In this document: positions 38,322 to 48,255 of the stretch, piece by piece | How the letters are laid out: each line of letters opens with the position of its first letter | Position numbering within the stretch: position 1 is the stretch's first letter | NCBI RefSeq assembly: GCF_020172665.1 | Contig: NZ_CP083985.1 | Location: 4,190,755 to 4,254,754, forward strand | Reading direction: 5' to 3' | DNA length: 64,000 nt | Source: [Mycobacterium] zoologicum | Lineage (GTDB): Bacteria; Actinomycetota; Actinomycetes; Mycobacteriales; Mycobacteriaceae | Position numbers and translations under genes: made by a program | Notes under the pieces: model-generated | Database searches by the model: none | Told to the model about the DNA's origin: nothing | Seen by the model: the letters and a program-made list of their open reading frames with translations, nothing else

Positions 38322-38658
38322 CCGTGGGTCATACGGCGGCTCGCCACGGACCTCGGTATAAGCCGCGGTGATGCGGGACAGGTCCAGGTGCTCATCGACC
38401 CAATCAGCAACGAACCGGGCCAGGTGATCGGCCGGCAGCCAGTCATCCAGCCCATTTTTATGGATTTCTATCCGGTAATCATGGTTGGACCTCAGAGAAC
38501 CGGGCAGGCTACTAGCGAAACAGCGTCTTTTTGCCCTTCGCTTTTCTCAGGAAACAGCTCGGTACGTCCACTCCGCTGAGACTTACTCAGGGCAATATGA
38601 GAAGCGCCGGCCACGCCAGTCACGCGCGCTTCCAGGGTGTTACCGGTCTAACACGGTG
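38322..38658. other. IS1182 upstream part and intergenic sequence
   Basis: Positions 38322-38455 still encode the N-terminal part of the IS1182 transposase in frame. From about 38460 to 38658 there is no recognisable gene or IS terminus. Confidence 0.5.
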
Positions 38659-38703
38659 AAAAAATCGGCGCGGTCACCCTGTTTTCAGCGTGACCGCGCC
38701 GAT
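38659..38703 (-). terminator. Intrinsic terminator of the small membrane-protein gene
   Basis: On the minus strand a 13-bp perfect stem (ATCGGCGCGGTCA / TGACCGCGCCGAT, 38691-38703 with 38664-38676) encloses a 14-nt loop and is followed by six T. It begins 15 nt after the stop codon at 38719. It is one of the few classical U-tailed terminators in the window. Confidence 0.85.
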
Positions 38704-38718
38704 CGAGTTGAGCAGGGG

Positions 38719-39291
38719 TTACTGCTGCTGGCAGAGCCCGTCGAGCACGTCGATCTCACCGCGCAACTGGTCGCGCAGCGGCTGCTGAACGGCGTCGTCC
38801 GGCGCGTGTCCGGCCAGGTAGTTGATGCTCAGCGACTCCAGCGTGTTGGCCATGTCGCGGGCCGCCGTAGTCAGATCGTCCGGCGCGGCCGGGTTGGCCT
38901 CCAGACTTTGGTACAGGTACGCACCACCGGCGAACAGCGACAGACGAGCGTTGGTGCCCACCGCCAGATCGCCGGCCAGGTCACCCGGAACCGGGTTCTG
39001 CAGGTTGGTGTTGAACTGGGTGCCCTGCCGCACGACGGCCTGGGCCTCGCAGACCTTGCCCTTGGCTTCTGCGCGCTGGCCGTCCGAGAACTTCTCACCG
39101 CTCGACGGGTAGAACCACCCGAAGACACCCACCACGATGCCGATCACGGCCAGCGCCAAAGCGGCGATCGTCGGCAGTGACGAACCCTGCGCCGGAGCGG
39201 ACGATTTCGGAAACCCCGCGCCCTTAGACTTGCTGGTGGGCTTGGGGACCTTGGCCGTGGGAGCAGATTCGCTGGCAGGAGTCTCAGACAT
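38719..39291 (-). CDS. Single-pass membrane protein of unknown function
   Basis: A 190-residue protein starting at ATG 39291; the upstream extension to 39363 would run into the dprE1 promoter. Residues 1-39 are Ser/Pro/Ala/Lys-rich and probably cytoplasmic. Residues 41-60 ([20 protein letters not shown]) are one transmembrane helix. The rest ([20 protein letters not shown] ... VLDGLCQQQ) is helical and likely outside, with two Cys that could pair. It is divergent from dprE1 with 77 nt between start codons. Mycobacteria have similar small alanine-rich membrane proteins, but I do not recognise a function. Confidence 0.75.
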   Translation of the reverse strand: MSETPASESAPTAKVPKPTSKSKGAGFPKSSAPAQGSSLPTIAALALAVIGIVVGVFGWFYPSSGEKFSDGQRAEAKGKVCEAQAVVRQGTQFNTNLQNPVPGDLAGDLAVGTNARLSLFAGGAYLYQSLEANPAAPDDLTTAARDMANTLESLSINYLAGHAPDDAVQQPLRDQLRGEIDVLDGLCQQQ

Positions 39292-39354
39292 TGCGCGATC
39301 GTAACGGTCGAAATCCCAATAGTCACGCAGAACAGGCAACCGGTGCGTTGGCGG

Positions 39355-39360
39355 TACCCT
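39355..39360 (+). promoter_or_regulatory. Candidate -10 element for leaderless dprE1
   Basis: TACCCT ends 8 nt before the ATG of dprE1 at 39369. The spacing would start the transcript at the start codon. No Shine-Dalgarno sequence is present between the two. Confidence 0.55.
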
Positions 39361-39368
39361 CATGGGCG

Positions 39369-40757
39369 ATGTTGAGCACCGACCTATCGACCACTGCGCG
39401 TCGCCTCACCGGCTGGGGCCGCACCTCGCCGAGCGTTGCGCAGGTGCTGTCGACCCCCGATATAGAGGTCATCGCCAAAGCGGTGGCCCGCGCCGCCGAC
39501 TCCGGGTCCCCGGCAAACAATCGTGGCGTGATCGCCCGCGGCCTCGGTCGCTCCTACGGTGACAACGCCCAGAACGGCGGCGGCCTGGTCATCGACATGA
39601 CGGCGTGCAACCGGATCCACTCGATCTCCGACGGTGTCGTCGACCTCGACGGGGGCGTCAGCCTGGACCAGCTGATGAAGGCCGCGTTGCCGTTCGGCCT
39701 GTGGGTACCGGTGCTGCCGGGCACCCGCCAGGTCACCATCGGCGGGGCCATCGCCTGCGACATCCACGGCAAGAACCACCACAGCGAGGGCAGCTTCGGC
39801 AACCACGTGCTCTCGATGGAGTTGCTGACCGCCGACGGCTCGGTACGCCACCTCGAGCCCGAGGGCCCAGAGGCGGAGTTGTTCTGGGCGACGGTCGGGG
39901 GCAACGGCCTGACCGGGATCATCCTGCGTGCGACCATCGCGATGACACCGACCGAGACCGCGTACTTCATCAACGACGGCGACAACACCACCACCCTCGA
40001 TGAGACCATCGCCTTCCACAGCGACGGCAGCGAGGCTGATTACACCTATTCCTCGGCGTGGTTCGACGCGATCAGTGCGCCGCCGAAGCTGGGCCGGGCC
40101 ACCATCACCCGCGGCCGGCTGGCGCTGCGCGACGAGCTGCCGCCGAAGCTGGCGCGTGATCCACTGAAATTCGATGCGCCGCAATTGATGACGGTTCCCG
40201 ACGTGTTCCCCAACGGCCTGATGAACAAGCTGAGCCTGAGCGCCATCGGTGAGCTGTACTACCGTCGCGGCGGCCACTACCGCGGCAAGGTGCAGAACCT
40301 GACGCAGTTCTATCACCCGCTGGACCTGCTGGGTGAGTGGAACCGCGGCTACGGCCCGGCCGGCTTCGCGCAGTACCAGTTCCTGGTGCCCACCGAGGCG
40401 GTCGAGGAGTTCAAGAGCATCATCATCGACATCCAGGCCAGCGGTCACTACTCGGCGCTGAACGTGTTCAAGCTGTTCGGGGCGGGAAACCAAGCGCCGC
40501 TGAGCTTCCCGATGCCCGGCTGGAACGTGTGCCTGGACTTCCCGATGAAACCCGGTATCAACGAACTGCTCAACGACCTGGACCGCCGAGTGCTGGAGTT
40601 CGGCGGCCGGCTCTACACCGCAAAGGACTCCCGCACCACCGCGGAGAACTTCCACGCCATGTACCCGCGCATCGACGAATGGATCGCGGTGCGCCGCAAG
40701 GTCGATCCCGACGGGATCTTCGCCTCCGATATGGCCCGACGTTTGGAGCTTTTGTAG
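39369..40757 (+). CDS. dprE1: Decaprenylphosphoryl-beta-D-ribose oxidase
   Basis: A 462-residue FAD-dependent oxidase (M. tuberculosis 461) that oxidises the 2'-OH of decaprenylphosphoryl-ribose to the keto intermediate; with DprE2 it makes decaprenylphosphoryl-arabinose, the only arabinose donor for arabinan. [15 protein letters not shown] and [20 protein letters not shown] are the FAD-binding (PP-loop type) motifs. [20 protein letters not shown] lines the active site. [11 protein letters not shown] contains Cys388, equivalent to Cys387, the residue attacked by benzothiazinones. ATG 39369 fits the known N-terminus ([19 protein letters not shown]) and the nearby -10 element. dprE2 starts directly after the stop. 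Confidence 0.97.
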   Translation: MLSTDLSTTARRLTGWGRTSPSVAQVLSTPDIEVIAKAVARAADSGSPANNRGVIARGLGRSYGDNAQNGGGLVIDMTACNRIHSISDGVVDLDGGVSLDQLMKAALPFGLWVPVLPGTRQVTIGGAIACDIHGKNHHSEGSFGNHVLSMELLTADGSVRHLEPEGPEAELFWATVGGNGLTGIILRATIAMTPTETAYFINDGDNTTTLDETIAFHSDGSEADYTYSSAWFDAISAPPKLGRATITRGRLALRDELPPKLARDPLKFDAPQLMTVPDVFPNGLMNKLSLSAIGELYYRRGGHYRGKVQNLTQFYHPLDLLGEWNRGYGPAGFAQYQFLVPTEAVEEFKSIIIDIQASGHYSALNVFKLFGAGNQAPLSFPMPGWNVCLDFPMKPGINELLNDLDRRVLEFGGRLYTAKDSRTTAENFHAMYPRIDEWIAVRRKVDPDGIFASDMARRLELL

Positions 40758-41522
40758 ATGGTGTTCGACGCAACCGGTAATCCCCAGTCCGTTCTGGTGC
40801 TGGGCGGCACGTCCGAGATCGGCCTGGCGATCTGCGCGCGCTACCTGCGCAACGCCTCGGCCAGCGTGGTGCTGGCCTGCCTGCCGGGCGACCCCGGCCG
40901 CGACGGCGCGGTGGCCGCGATGCAGGCCGCCGGCGCCAAGTCGGTGCGGATCGTCGACTTCGACGCCCTGGACACCGCGTCGCATCCGGCGGTGATCGAC
41001 GCCGCGTTCAGCGAGGGCGATATAGACGTGGCCATCGTTGCCTTCGGCATGGACGCCGACGCCGAGGAGCTCTGGCACAACCAGGCCAAGGCCGTGCAGG
41101 TCGCCGGGATCAACTACACCGCCGCGGTCTCGGTGGGCGTGCTGCTGGCCAACAAGATGGGCGCCCAGGGCTTCGGGCAGATCATCGCAATGAGCTCGGT
41201 AGCCGGCGAGCGGGTGCGGCGCACCAACTTCGTCTACGGCTCCACCAAAGCCGGACTCGACGGGTTCTACCTCGGCCTGGGCGAGGCGCTGCGCGAAGAC
41301 GGGGTGCGGGTGCTGGTGATCCGGCCCGGCCAGGTGCGCACCCGGTTCTCCGAGCACGTCAAGGAAGCGCCGCTGACCGTGGATAAAGAGGACGTCGCCG
41401 AACTGGCGGTGGCCGCCGCCGGTAAGGGCAAGGAGATCGTCTGGGCGCCCGGGGCGTTCCGCTACGTGATGATGGTGCTGCGGCACGTCCCGCGGGCGAT
41501 CTTCCGCCGGCTGCCGATCTGA
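40758..41522 (+). CDS. dprE2: Decaprenylphosphoryl-2-keto-ribose reductase
   Basis: A 254-residue classical SDR that reduces the DprE1 product with NADH to give decaprenylphosphoryl-arabinose. [19 protein letters not shown] is the cofactor loop, [20 protein letters not shown] has the catalytic Ser, and [17 protein letters not shown] the Tyr-xxx-Lys. [13 protein letters not shown] follows. The C-terminal stretch ([20 protein letters not shown]) may associate with membrane. Its ATG is immediately after the dprE1 TAG, so the two are co-translated. Length equals that of M. tuberculosis DprE2. Confidence 0.97.
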   Translation: MVFDATGNPQSVLVLGGTSEIGLAICARYLRNASASVVLACLPGDPGRDGAVAAMQAAGAKSVRIVDFDALDTASHPAVIDAAFSEGDIDVAIVAFGMDADAEELWHNQAKAVQVAGINYTAAVSVGVLLANKMGAQGFGQIIAMSSVAGERVRRTNFVYGSTKAGLDGFYLGLGEALREDGVRVLVIRPGQVRTRFSEHVKEAPLTVDKEDVAELAVAAAGKGKEIVWAPGAFRYVMMVLRHVPRAIFRRLPI

Positions 41523-41741
41523 TCTGGAATCATTGCTTCATCACTGATACGACGGGCAGCGACGACGCCGGCGAGCTGATTCACACCAGTACGCCGAGCC
41601 TCGCCGAACTGAGCGAACGGATCAGTCGCCACATCAAACCTGGAACCGAACCGCTGCTCGACGTCGCCGAGTTCTACCAGACCCGGCCGTAGCGGCAACA
41701 TCAACATCGACACCGTCAACCCCGGGCATCAGCCCGGCCGG
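41523..41741 (+). other. Gap with a possible relic coding stretch
   Basis: Between dprE2 and aftA a plus frame reads GSDDAGELIHTSTPSLAELS then RISRHIKPGTEPLLDVAEFY to a stop at 41692. It has coding-like composition but no start codon. It may be the tail of a lost gene. Confidence 0.3.
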
Positions 41742-41747
41742 TAACCT
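41742..41747 (+). promoter_or_regulatory. Candidate -10 element for leaderless aftA
   Basis: TAACCT ends 8 nt before the ATG at 41756. This spacing equals that at dprE1, embC and embA and favours ATG 41756 over the GTG at 41750 as the aftA start. Confidence 0.5.
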
Positions 41748-41755
41748 CTGTGACG

Positions 41756-43594
41756 ATGATGCGCAACGCGCTGACCACAGTCGGCCAGATGGTGCTCGCG
41801 GGCGTCATCGCCGTCGTCGTCGCCGTCGTCGCCTTGGTGGCCATCGCCCGGGTGCAGTGGCCGGCGTATCCGTCGTCGAACCAACTGCATGCGCTGACCA
41901 CCGTCGGGCAGGTGGGCTGCGTAGCCGGGCTGATCGTGGCCGCGGCCCTGTGGCGGCGCGGCCGGCAAGCACTGGCCTGGCTGGCCGCGATCGTGTTCAC
42001 CACCGCCTTCAGCGTGGTGACTCTGGCGATGCCGCTGGGCGCCACCAAGCTCTACCTGTTCGGCATCTCGGTGGATCAGCAGTTCCGCACCGAATACCTC
42101 ACCCGCCTGGCCGACAGCCCGCAGCTGCACGACATGACCTACCTGGGGCTGCCGCCCTACTACCCGCCCGGCTGGTTCTGGTTGGGTGGACGCGCCGCGG
42201 ACCGGCTCGGGATACCGGCCTGGGAGATCTACAAACCGTGGGCCATCACCTCGATGGCGGTGGCCGTTGCGGTCGCAATGGTGTTGTGGAACAAGATGAT
42301 CCGCTTCGAGTACGCGCTGGCCGTCACCCTGGCCGGCGCGGCGGTGACGCTGGCCCACAGCTCACCGGAGCCCTACGCGGCGATCATCACCGTGCTGCTG
42401 CCGCCGGTGCTGGTGCTGGCCTGGTCGGGCCTGGGTGCGACCGGCCGGGGCTGGGCTGCGGTCGTGGGCACCGGCGTCTTCCTGGGCTTCGCCGCCACCT
42501 TCTACACCCTGCTGGTGGCCTACGGTGCGTTCACCGTGACGCTGATGGCGCTGCTGCACGCGGCCATCCAGCGGCGGGTGGGCCCGCTGCTGCGGCTGCT
42601 GGTCAGCGGGATGATCGCCGCGGTGATCGCATCGATCACCTGGACGCCGTACCTGCTCCAGGCGCTGCACCGCCCGCTGGGCGAGACCCGCGGCGCCTTC
42701 CACTACCTGCCCGGCGCCGGGGCCGAACTGAGCTTCCCGATGCTGCAGTTCACCCTGCTCGGGGCGTTGTGCCTGCTGGGTACGGCGTGGCTGGTGGTGC
42801 GGGCCCGGACCTCCACCCGGGCGGCCGCGCTGGCCACCGGCGTCGCCGCGATCTACCTGTGGTCGCTGCTGTCCATGCTGGCCACCCTGGCCCAGACCAC
42901 CCTGCTCAGTTTCCGGCTGCAGCCGACGCTGACGGTGCTGCTGGCCACCGCGGGGGTGTTCGGCTTCATCGAGGGCGCCCAAGCGCTGGGCCGCGCCGCC
43001 CAGGGCTGGCACCGGATCGTCTACCCCGCTGCCACCGCGGTGGGCCTGATCGGCGCGGTGGCGTTCAGCCAGGACATCCCCGAGCAGCTGCGACCCGACA
43101 TCACCGTCGCCTACACCGACACCGACGGGCACGGCGACCGCGGCGACCGGCGGGCGCCGAGTGCGGCCAAGTACTACGAGGCCATTGATGCAGCAGTCGC
43201 GGCGGCCACCGGCAAGCCCCGCAACCAGACCGTGGTGCTCACCGCCGACTACAGCTTCCTGTCCTACTACCCCTACTGGGGCTTTCAGGGCCTGACGCCG
43301 CACTACGCCAACCCGCTGGCCCAGTTCTCGGCGCGCGCCGCGGCCATCGAGTCCTGGTCCAAGCTGGAGACGTCCGAGCAGTTCACCCACGCACTCGACG
43401 CCCTGCCGTGGCCGGCGCCGACGGTGTTCCTGATGCGCCACGGCTCCGGGGACACCTACACGCTGCGGCTGGCCCGCGACGTCTACCCCAACCAGCCCAA
43501 CGTGCGGCGCTACACCGTGGAGCTGGACTCCGCGCTGTTCGACGGTTTCACGGTGGAGAAGATCGGCCCGTTCGTCCTCGCCATCCGCACTTGA
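41756..43594 (+). CDS. aftA: Arabinofuranosyltransferase that primes galactan
   Basis: A 612-residue GT-C glycosyltransferase (M. tuberculosis AftA is 643) that adds the first arabinofuranose from decaprenylphosphoryl-arabinose to galactan outside the membrane. The N-terminal two-thirds has about 11 hydrophobic segments (for example [20 protein letters not shown]). The first extracellular loop includes [20 protein letters not shown] and [18 protein letters not shown], the conserved catalytic region with acidic residues. The C-terminal part after about residue 450 is soluble and extracellular ([36 protein letters not shown]). Its position between dprE2 and embC is the usual one, except for the toxin-antitoxin pair that follows. 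Confidence 0.95.
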   Translation: MMRNALTTVGQMVLAGVIAVVVAVVALVAIARVQWPAYPSSNQLHALTTVGQVGCVAGLIVAAALWRRGRQALAWLAAIVFTTAFSVVTLAMPLGATKLYLFGISVDQQFRTEYLTRLADSPQLHDMTYLGLPPYYPPGWFWLGGRAADRLGIPAWEIYKPWAITSMAVAVAVAMVLWNKMIRFEYALAVTLAGAAVTLAHSSPEPYAAIITVLLPPVLVLAWSGLGATGRGWAAVVGTGVFLGFAATFYTLLVAYGAFTVTLMALLHAAIQRRVGPLLRLLVSGMIAAVIASITWTPYLLQALHRPLGETRGAFHYLPGAGAELSFPMLQFTLLGALCLLGTAWLVVRARTSTRAAALATGVAAIYLWSLLSMLATLAQTTLLSFRLQPTLTVLLATAGVFGFIEGAQALGRAAQGWHRIVYPAATAVGLIGAVAFSQDIPEQLRPDITVAYTDTDGHGDRGDRRAPSAAKYYEAIDAAVAAATGKPRNQTVVLTADYSFLSYYPYWGFQGLTPHYANPLAQFSARAAAIESWSKLETSEQFTHALDALPWPAPTVFLMRHGSGDTYTLRLARDVYPNQPNVRRYTVELDSALFDGFTVEKIGPFVLAIRT

Positions 43595-43625
43595 CGGCAG
43601 CCATTTGTACTGCCAACGTGAGTGC

Positions 43626-43901
43626 ATGACGATTCGTGACGAGCGACTGCAGGTGCGTGTCGACGCCGCGACCAAACGGCGGCTTGAACACGCCGCCACC
43701 GAAGTGCACCTGAATCTGTCGGCATTCGTCCTACAGGCAGCCGAGGAACGCGCCGAACAGATCATCGCCGAACGTCAGGTGATCCAACTGTCCCCCGATG
43801 CGGCCGAGGCGTTCGAAGCCGCGCTCGCCCGCCCGGCACAGGTCAACGAGAATCTGCGCAGGTCACTGCAGCGGTCCGCCACGTTCACCTGGCTGGATTG
43901 A
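43626..43901 (+). CDS. DUF1778-family antitoxin (TacA-like)
   Basis: A 91-residue ribbon-helix-helix protein. RDERLQVRVDAATKRRLEHA then ATEVHLNLSAFVLQAAEERA is the DUF1778 DNA-binding fold, and the C-terminal tail (PDAAEAFEAALARPAQVNEN) is the part that wraps the acetyltransferase toxin in TacAT systems. It presumably neutralises the downstream toxin and represses its own promoter as a complex. It starts 31 nt after aftA. The toxin gene begins 6 nt after its stop. Confidence 0.9.
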   Translation: MTIRDERLQVRVDAATKRRLEHAATEVHLNLSAFVLQAAEERAEQIIAERQVIQLSPDAAEAFEAALARPAQVNENLRRSLQRSATFTWLD

Positions 43902-43907
43902 CCCGGC

Positions 43908-44441
43908 GTGCGGTTCCACCGGCCGAGCCTGTTGGACCCTCAGACCCACCGACGTGACGAGTTCGACAGCGGGGCGCCCGCGCTCGATGACTGGCTGCGC
44001 CGCTACGCCGGGCAGAATCGGCGCCGCAACACCGCCGCCACCTGGGTTGTCACGGACGAAGACGACCGGGTGGTCGCCTATGCCTCGCTGTCGATGACGA
44101 GCATCGACCGTTCCGCCGCACCGCAGCGACTCGCCCACCGCGCGCCGACCAGGGTGCCGGCCCTGCTGGTCGGCCGGCTCGCAGTCGATCGGCGGGTTGC
44201 CGGCCACGGCCTGGGCACAGCGCTGGTGCGCCACGTGCTCGCAGTCGCGGTCCAGATCAACACCACCGCGGCCTGCCGCGCCGTCGTCGTCAACGCACTC
44301 GACGCCGACGCCTCGCGGTGGTGGCAGCGCTTCGGATTCACCCCGCTGAACCCCGATAACGACACCGATCTCGACCTGTACCTCCTGACCGGCGACATCC
44401 AGCGCACCATCGAAGAGCTGGACGAGATCCCCGACCGCTGA
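43908..44441 (+). CDS. GNAT acetyltransferase toxin (TacT-like)
   Basis: A 177-residue GCN5-type acetyltransferase with start GTG 43908. The N-terminus (DEFDSGAPALDDWLRRYAGQ) matches TacT/AtaT-type toxins. VPALLVGRLAVDRRVAGHGL with GTALVRHVLA is the acetyl-CoA pyrophosphate loop (Q/RxxGxG/A type), and DASRWWQRFGFTPL the C-terminal active-site motif. Members acetylate the amino group of aminoacyl-tRNAs and block translation. The pairing with a DUF1778 antitoxin makes this assignment firm at the family level; the target tRNA is unknown. The pair is inserted between aftA and embC. Confidence 0.9.
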   Translation: MRFHRPSLLDPQTHRRDEFDSGAPALDDWLRRYAGQNRRRNTAATWVVTDEDDRVVAYASLSMTSIDRSAAPQRLAHRAPTRVPALLVGRLAVDRRVAGHGLGTALVRHVLAVAVQINTTAACRAVVVNALDADASRWWQRFGFTPLNPDNDTDLDLYLLTGDIQRTIEELDEIPDR

Positions 44442-44471
44442 CGTCTGCCACGGCACTGTCGAGCACACCGA

Positions 44472-44477
44472 TAGCAT
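44472..44477 (+). promoter_or_regulatory. Candidate -10 element for leaderless embC
   Basis: TAGCAT ends 8 nt before GTG 44486. The same hexamer at the same distance precedes embA. It sits just after the toxin gene and would give embC its own promoter, independent of the toxin-antitoxin pair. Confidence 0.6.
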
Positions 44478-44485
44478 CTAGGCCC

Positions 44486-47400
44486 GTGACCGATACGCGC
44501 TCCGACTACCGGATCGCCCGGACCGTCGCCGTCGTCGCCGGCGTACTGGGCGCACTGCTGGCGATCCTCACCCCGCTGCTGCCGGTCAAGCAGACCACCG
44601 CGGAGCTGAACTGGCCGCAGAACGGCGTCATGGCCAGCGCGCAAGCGCCGCTGATCGGTTACGTCGCCACCGACCTCGACATCAGCGTGCCGTGCCAGGC
44701 CGCCGCCGGGCTCACCCCGGGCCGCAGCGTGCTGCTGTCCACGGTGCCCAAGCAGGCGCCCAAGGCCGTCGACCGCGGACTGCTGATCGAGCGCGTCAAC
44801 GACGACCTGGTCCTGGTGGTGCGCAACGTGCCGGTGGTGGTGGCGCCGCTGACGCAGGTGCTCGGCCCGAACTGCCAGAAGCTGACATTCACCGCACACG
44901 CCGACCAGGTCACCGCCGAATTCGTCGGCCTCAAATACGGGCCCCACGCCGAACACCCCGGCTCCGCGCTCAAAGGAACCCGCAACGGGTACGACTTCCG
45001 GCCGCAGATCGTCGGGGTCTACACCGACCTGGCCGGGCCGGCGCCGGCCGGGCTGGACTTCACCGCCACCGTCGACACCCGGTTCTCCAGCGCGCCCACC
45101 CCGCTGAAGCTGGCCGCGATGATCCTCGGGGTCGCGCTGACGATCATCGCGCTGATCGCCCTGCACATCCTCGACACCGCCGACGGCAGCCGCCACCGGC
45201 GCTTCCTGCCCGCCCGCTGGTGGTCGATGTCGCCACTGGACGCCTTGGTAACGCTGGTGCTGGTCTGGTGGCACTTCGTGGGCGCCAACACCTCCGACGA
45301 CGGCTACATCCTCACCATGGCCCGGGTCTCGGAGAACGCCGGCTACATGGCCAACTTCTACCGCTGGTTCGGCACCCCGGAGGCGCCGTTCGGCTGGTAC
45401 TACGACCTGCTGGCGGTGTGGTCGCACGTGTCCACCTCCAGCATCTGGATGCGCCTGCCCACCCTGGGGATGGCGCTGGCCTGCTGGTGGCTGATCAGCC
45501 GCGAGGTGATACCGCGACTGGGCCACGCCGTGAAGAAGAGCCGCGCGGCGGCCTGGACCGCGGCCGGCATGTTCCTGGCGTTCTGGCTGCCGCTGAACAA
45601 CGGGCTGCGCCCAGAGCCGATCATTGCGCTGGGCATCCTGGCGACCTGGTGCTCGGTGGAACGAGCGGTGGCGACCAGCCGGCTGCTGCCCCTGGCGATC
45701 GCCTGCATCATCGGCGCGATGACGCTGTTCTCCGGGCCGACGGGCATCGCCTCGATCGGCGCGCTGCTGGTGGCGATCGGGCCGCTGCGCACGATCCTGC
45801 ACCGGCGGTGGAAGCAGTTCGGGCTGGCGCCGCTGCTGGCGCCGCTGGCCGCCGCGATCAGCATCACCGCGATCGTCATCTTCCGGGACCAGACCCTGGC
45901 CGGTGAGATCGAGGCCAGCACACTGAAATCCGCGGTCGGGCCCAGCCTGGCCTGGTTCGAGGAGCACGTCCGCTACGAGCGGCTGTTCCTGGCCACGCCC
46001 GACGGCTCGGTGGCGCGCCGCTTCCCGGTGCTGGCGCTGGGGGTGGCGCTGGCCGTTTCGGTGGCGATGGCGTTGCGCAAGGGCCGGATTCCGGGCACCG
46101 CGGCCGGGCCGAGCCGGCGCATCATCGGGATCACCATCATCTCGTTCATGGCGATGATGTTCACCCCCACCAAGTGGACGCACCACTTCGGTGTGTTCGC
46201 CGGGCTCGCCGGTTCCCTGGGCGCGCTGGCCGCCGTTGCGGTCGGCGCCGCGGCGATGCATTCGCGGCGCAACCGGACGCTCTTCACCGCGCTGGTGCTG
46301 TTCATCACCGCGCTGTCGTTCGCCAGCGTCAACGGCTGGTGGTACGTCTCCAACTTCGGGGTGCCGTGGTCCAATGCATTCCCCAAGTGGCACTTGGCCT
46401 TTGCCACCGTGGGCGTGGGGCTGACGGTGTGCGCGCTGCTGGCCGCGGCCTGGTTCCATTTCGTCAACGGCGAGGACCGGCCGCCGCGCTGGCCGGGGCT
46501 GTCCGGGTATCCGCTGGCGATCGCCTCCTGGGTGCTGATCCTGTTCGAGGTGGTCTCACTGACCGCGTCGATGATCGGCCAGTACCCGGCGTGGACAGTC
46601 GGGCGCTCCAACCTGGCCGCCGTCAGCGGCAAGACGTGCGGGCTGGCCGATGACGTGCTGGTCGAGCAGGACCCCAACGCCGGCCTTTTGGCGCCGGTGG
46701 ACGAGCCGGCGGATGAGGCGTTGGGTGCGTTGTTCTCAGTGGGCTTCTCCCCCAACGGGATTCCCTCCGACGTCTCCGCCGACCAGTTGATCGGCCCGCC
46801 CGGGCTGGGCCGACTGGCCGACGACGACGCGCAGATCGCCAGTGGTGAGGCCGGTACCGAGGGCGGTACGACGGCGCGTGAGGGCATCAACGGCTCGCGG
46901 GCCCGGCTGCCCTACAAGCTCGACCCCGCCCGGGTTCCGGTGCTGGGCAGCTGGCGGCCCGGGATGCAGGTGCCGGCGCTGCTGCGTTCGGCCTGGTACC
47001 GGCTGCCCGCCGACCGGGCCAACGCGGGGCCGCTGCTGGTGGTGGCCGCCGCGGGACGGTTCGACCGCGGCGAGGTCACCGCGCAGTGGGCCACCGACGC
47101 CGGGGCCGCGGCTGATAAGCCCGGCGGTTCAGCGAGCCTCGACGAAGGAGAGGCGAAGCTGGGACCGCCGCAGAATTCCAGCGGGACCGTCGATTTCGGT
47201 GACATCGGGGCGGTGCCGGCGTGGCGCAACCTGCGAACGCCGATGTCGTCGATCCCAGCCGAGGCCACCGTAGTCCGGCTGGTGGTCCGCGACGACGACC
47301 TGGCCCCGCAGCACTGGATCGCCGTCACCCCGCCGCGGGTGCCGCAGCTGCGCAGCCTGCAGGACGTGGTGGGCTCGTCGGACCCGGTACTGCTGGACTG

Positions 47401-47728
47401 GCTGGTGGGCCTGGCGTTCCCGTGCCAGCGGCCGTTCGGCCACCGCAACGGGGTGACCGAGGTGCCCAAGTGGCGGATTCTGCCGGACCGCTACGGCGCC
47501 GAGGCCAACTCGCCGGTGATGGACAACAACGGCGGCGGCCCGCTGGGCATCACCGAGTTGCTGGTGCATGCAACCACCGTGCCGAGCTATCTCAACCACG
47601 ACTGGTTCCGTGACTGGGGCGCCCTGCAGCAGTTGACGCCCTACTACCCGTCGGCGACGGTCGCGGAGCTGGATCTGGGGACGACGGTCCGGTCCGGGCT
47701 GTGGAGCCCCGCGCCGCTGCGGCACTGA
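44486..47728 (+). CDS. embC: Arabinosyltransferase EmbC
   Basis: A 1080-residue GT53 enzyme (M. tuberculosis 1094) that extends the arabinan of lipoarabinomannan, using decaprenylphosphoryl-arabinose outside the membrane. One N-terminal helix (TVAVVAGVLGALLAILTPLL) is followed by a periplasmic jelly-roll-like domain, then about 12 helices from residue 205. The loop NTSDDGYILTMARVSENAGY holds the catalytic Asp pair; FYRWFGTPEAPFGWYYDLLA follows. The C-terminal extracellular domain from about 720 includes INGSRARLPYKLDPARVPVL and the carbohydrate-binding part ([20 protein letters not shown]). First of the embC-embA-embB order. Start GTG. Confidence 0.97.
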   Translation: MTDTRSDYRIARTVAVVAGVLGALLAILTPLLPVKQTTAELNWPQNGVMASAQAPLIGYVATDLDISVPCQAAAGLTPGRSVLLSTVPKQAPKAVDRGLLIERVNDDLVLVVRNVPVVVAPLTQVLGPNCQKLTFTAHADQVTAEFVGLKYGPHAEHPGSALKGTRNGYDFRPQIVGVYTDLAGPAPAGLDFTATVDTRFSSAPTPLKLAAMILGVALTIIALIALHILDTADGSRHRRFLPARWWSMSPLDALVTLVLVWWHFVGANTSDDGYILTMARVSENAGYMANFYRWFGTPEAPFGWYYDLLAVWSHVSTSSIWMRLPTLGMALACWWLISREVIPRLGHAVKKSRAAAWTAAGMFLAFWLPLNNGLRPEPIIALGILATWCSVERAVATSRLLPLAIACIIGAMTLFSGPTGIASIGALLVAIGPLRTILHRRWKQFGLAPLLAPLAAAISITAIVIFRDQTLAGEIEASTLKSAVGPSLAWFEEHVRYERLFLATPDGSVARRFPVLALGVALAVSVAMALRKGRIPGTAAGPSRRIIGITIISFMAMMFTPTKWTHHFGVFAGLAGSLGALAAVAVGAAAMHSRRNRTLFTALVLFITALSFASVNGWWYVSNFGVPWSNAFPKWHLAFATVGVGLTVCALLAAAWFHFVNGEDRPPRWPGLSGYPLAIASWVLILFEVVSLTASMIGQYPAWTVGRSNLAAVSGKTCGLADDVLVEQDPNAGLLAPVDEPADEALGALFSVGFSPNGIPSDVSADQLIGPPGLGRLADDDAQIASGEAGTEGGTTAREGINGSRARLPYKLDPARVPVLGSWRPGMQVPALLRSAWYRLPADRANAGPLLVVAAAGRFDRGEVTAQWATDAGAAADKPGGSASLDEGEAKLGPPQNSSGTVDFGDIGAVPAWRNLRTPMSSIPAEATVVRLVVRDDDLAPQHWIAVTPPRVPQLRSLQDVVGSSDPVLLDWLVGLAFPCQRPFGHRNGVTEVPKWRILPDRYGAEANSPVMDNNGGGPLGITELLVHATTVPSYLNHDWFRDWGALQQLTPYYPSATVAELDLGTTVRSGLWSPAPLRH

Positions 47729-47858
47729 GTTCCCGAGCGCCTCTTTCGCCCCATCCGTCACCGGAGGGTGGGCATAGGAGTGGTGCCCGGCTATGAGCGA
47801 CAACCTGCGTTATGTCAGGTCGGGCGGGGGCTGTCAGACCGCGGTGCCATCGTGAGGC

Positions 47859-48167
47859 ATGACGAACCGAATCACCCTGCGCGGCACCGAACTGCGATAC
47901 GTATTGACCCACTACCTGCACCACAACGGAATCTGCAGCATCGGCGAACTCGCCGCGGAGCTGGACTCCCGGGGCTTCGTCGTGCGCGGACGGCCGTCGA
48001 AGGCAATCTCCGACGCCCTGCGCTGGGAACAAGATCACGGCCGGGTGTACCGGCGGGGCCGGGGCCGCTACGGGCCGGCCTGGATGCCGCGCGGCACCGA
48101 GCATCGGATTCACACTCGGGTGATGGCACTGCGGGCCCGAGCGGCGGCACTGCTGCACCCCACCTGA
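47859..48167 (+). CDS. Small winged-helix-like protein of unknown function
   Basis: A 102-residue basic protein. ELRYVLTHYLHHNGICSIGE then LAAELDSRGFVVRGRPSKAI and SDALRWEQDHGRVYRRGRGR have the spacing of a winged helix with a basic wing, so DNA binding is plausible. ATG 47859 has GTGAGG just before it. It stands between embC and embA on the same strand, with 130 nt and 102 nt gaps. I recognise no named gene. It could be a regulator of its neighbourhood, but this is inference from shape and position only. Confidence 0.7.
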   Translation: MTNRITLRGTELRYVLTHYLHHNGICSIGELAAELDSRGFVVRGRPSKAISDALRWEQDHGRVYRRGRGRYGPAWMPRGTEHRIHTRVMALRARAAALLHPT

Positions 48168-48255
48168 CATAACGGAGGTTGTCGCTCATAGGCGGGCAAC
48201 AATCACATATGTCCCGGCTCCGGGACGGGTTCCCCGCAAGAGCAACCCCGTCGCA

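Noticed and set aside
39384..41486. 700-codon open frame on the minus strand opposite dprE1 and dprE2
   Set aside because: It mirrors the codon structure of two well-identified genes, is rich in His/Arg/Asp/Gly as expected for an antisense GC-rich frame, and shows no family motifs.
44078..46459. 793-codon minus-strand frame opposite the GNAT toxin and embC
   Set aside because: Antisense shadow; low-complexity Arg/Gly/Gln protein with no motif, while the plus strand encodes clear proteins.
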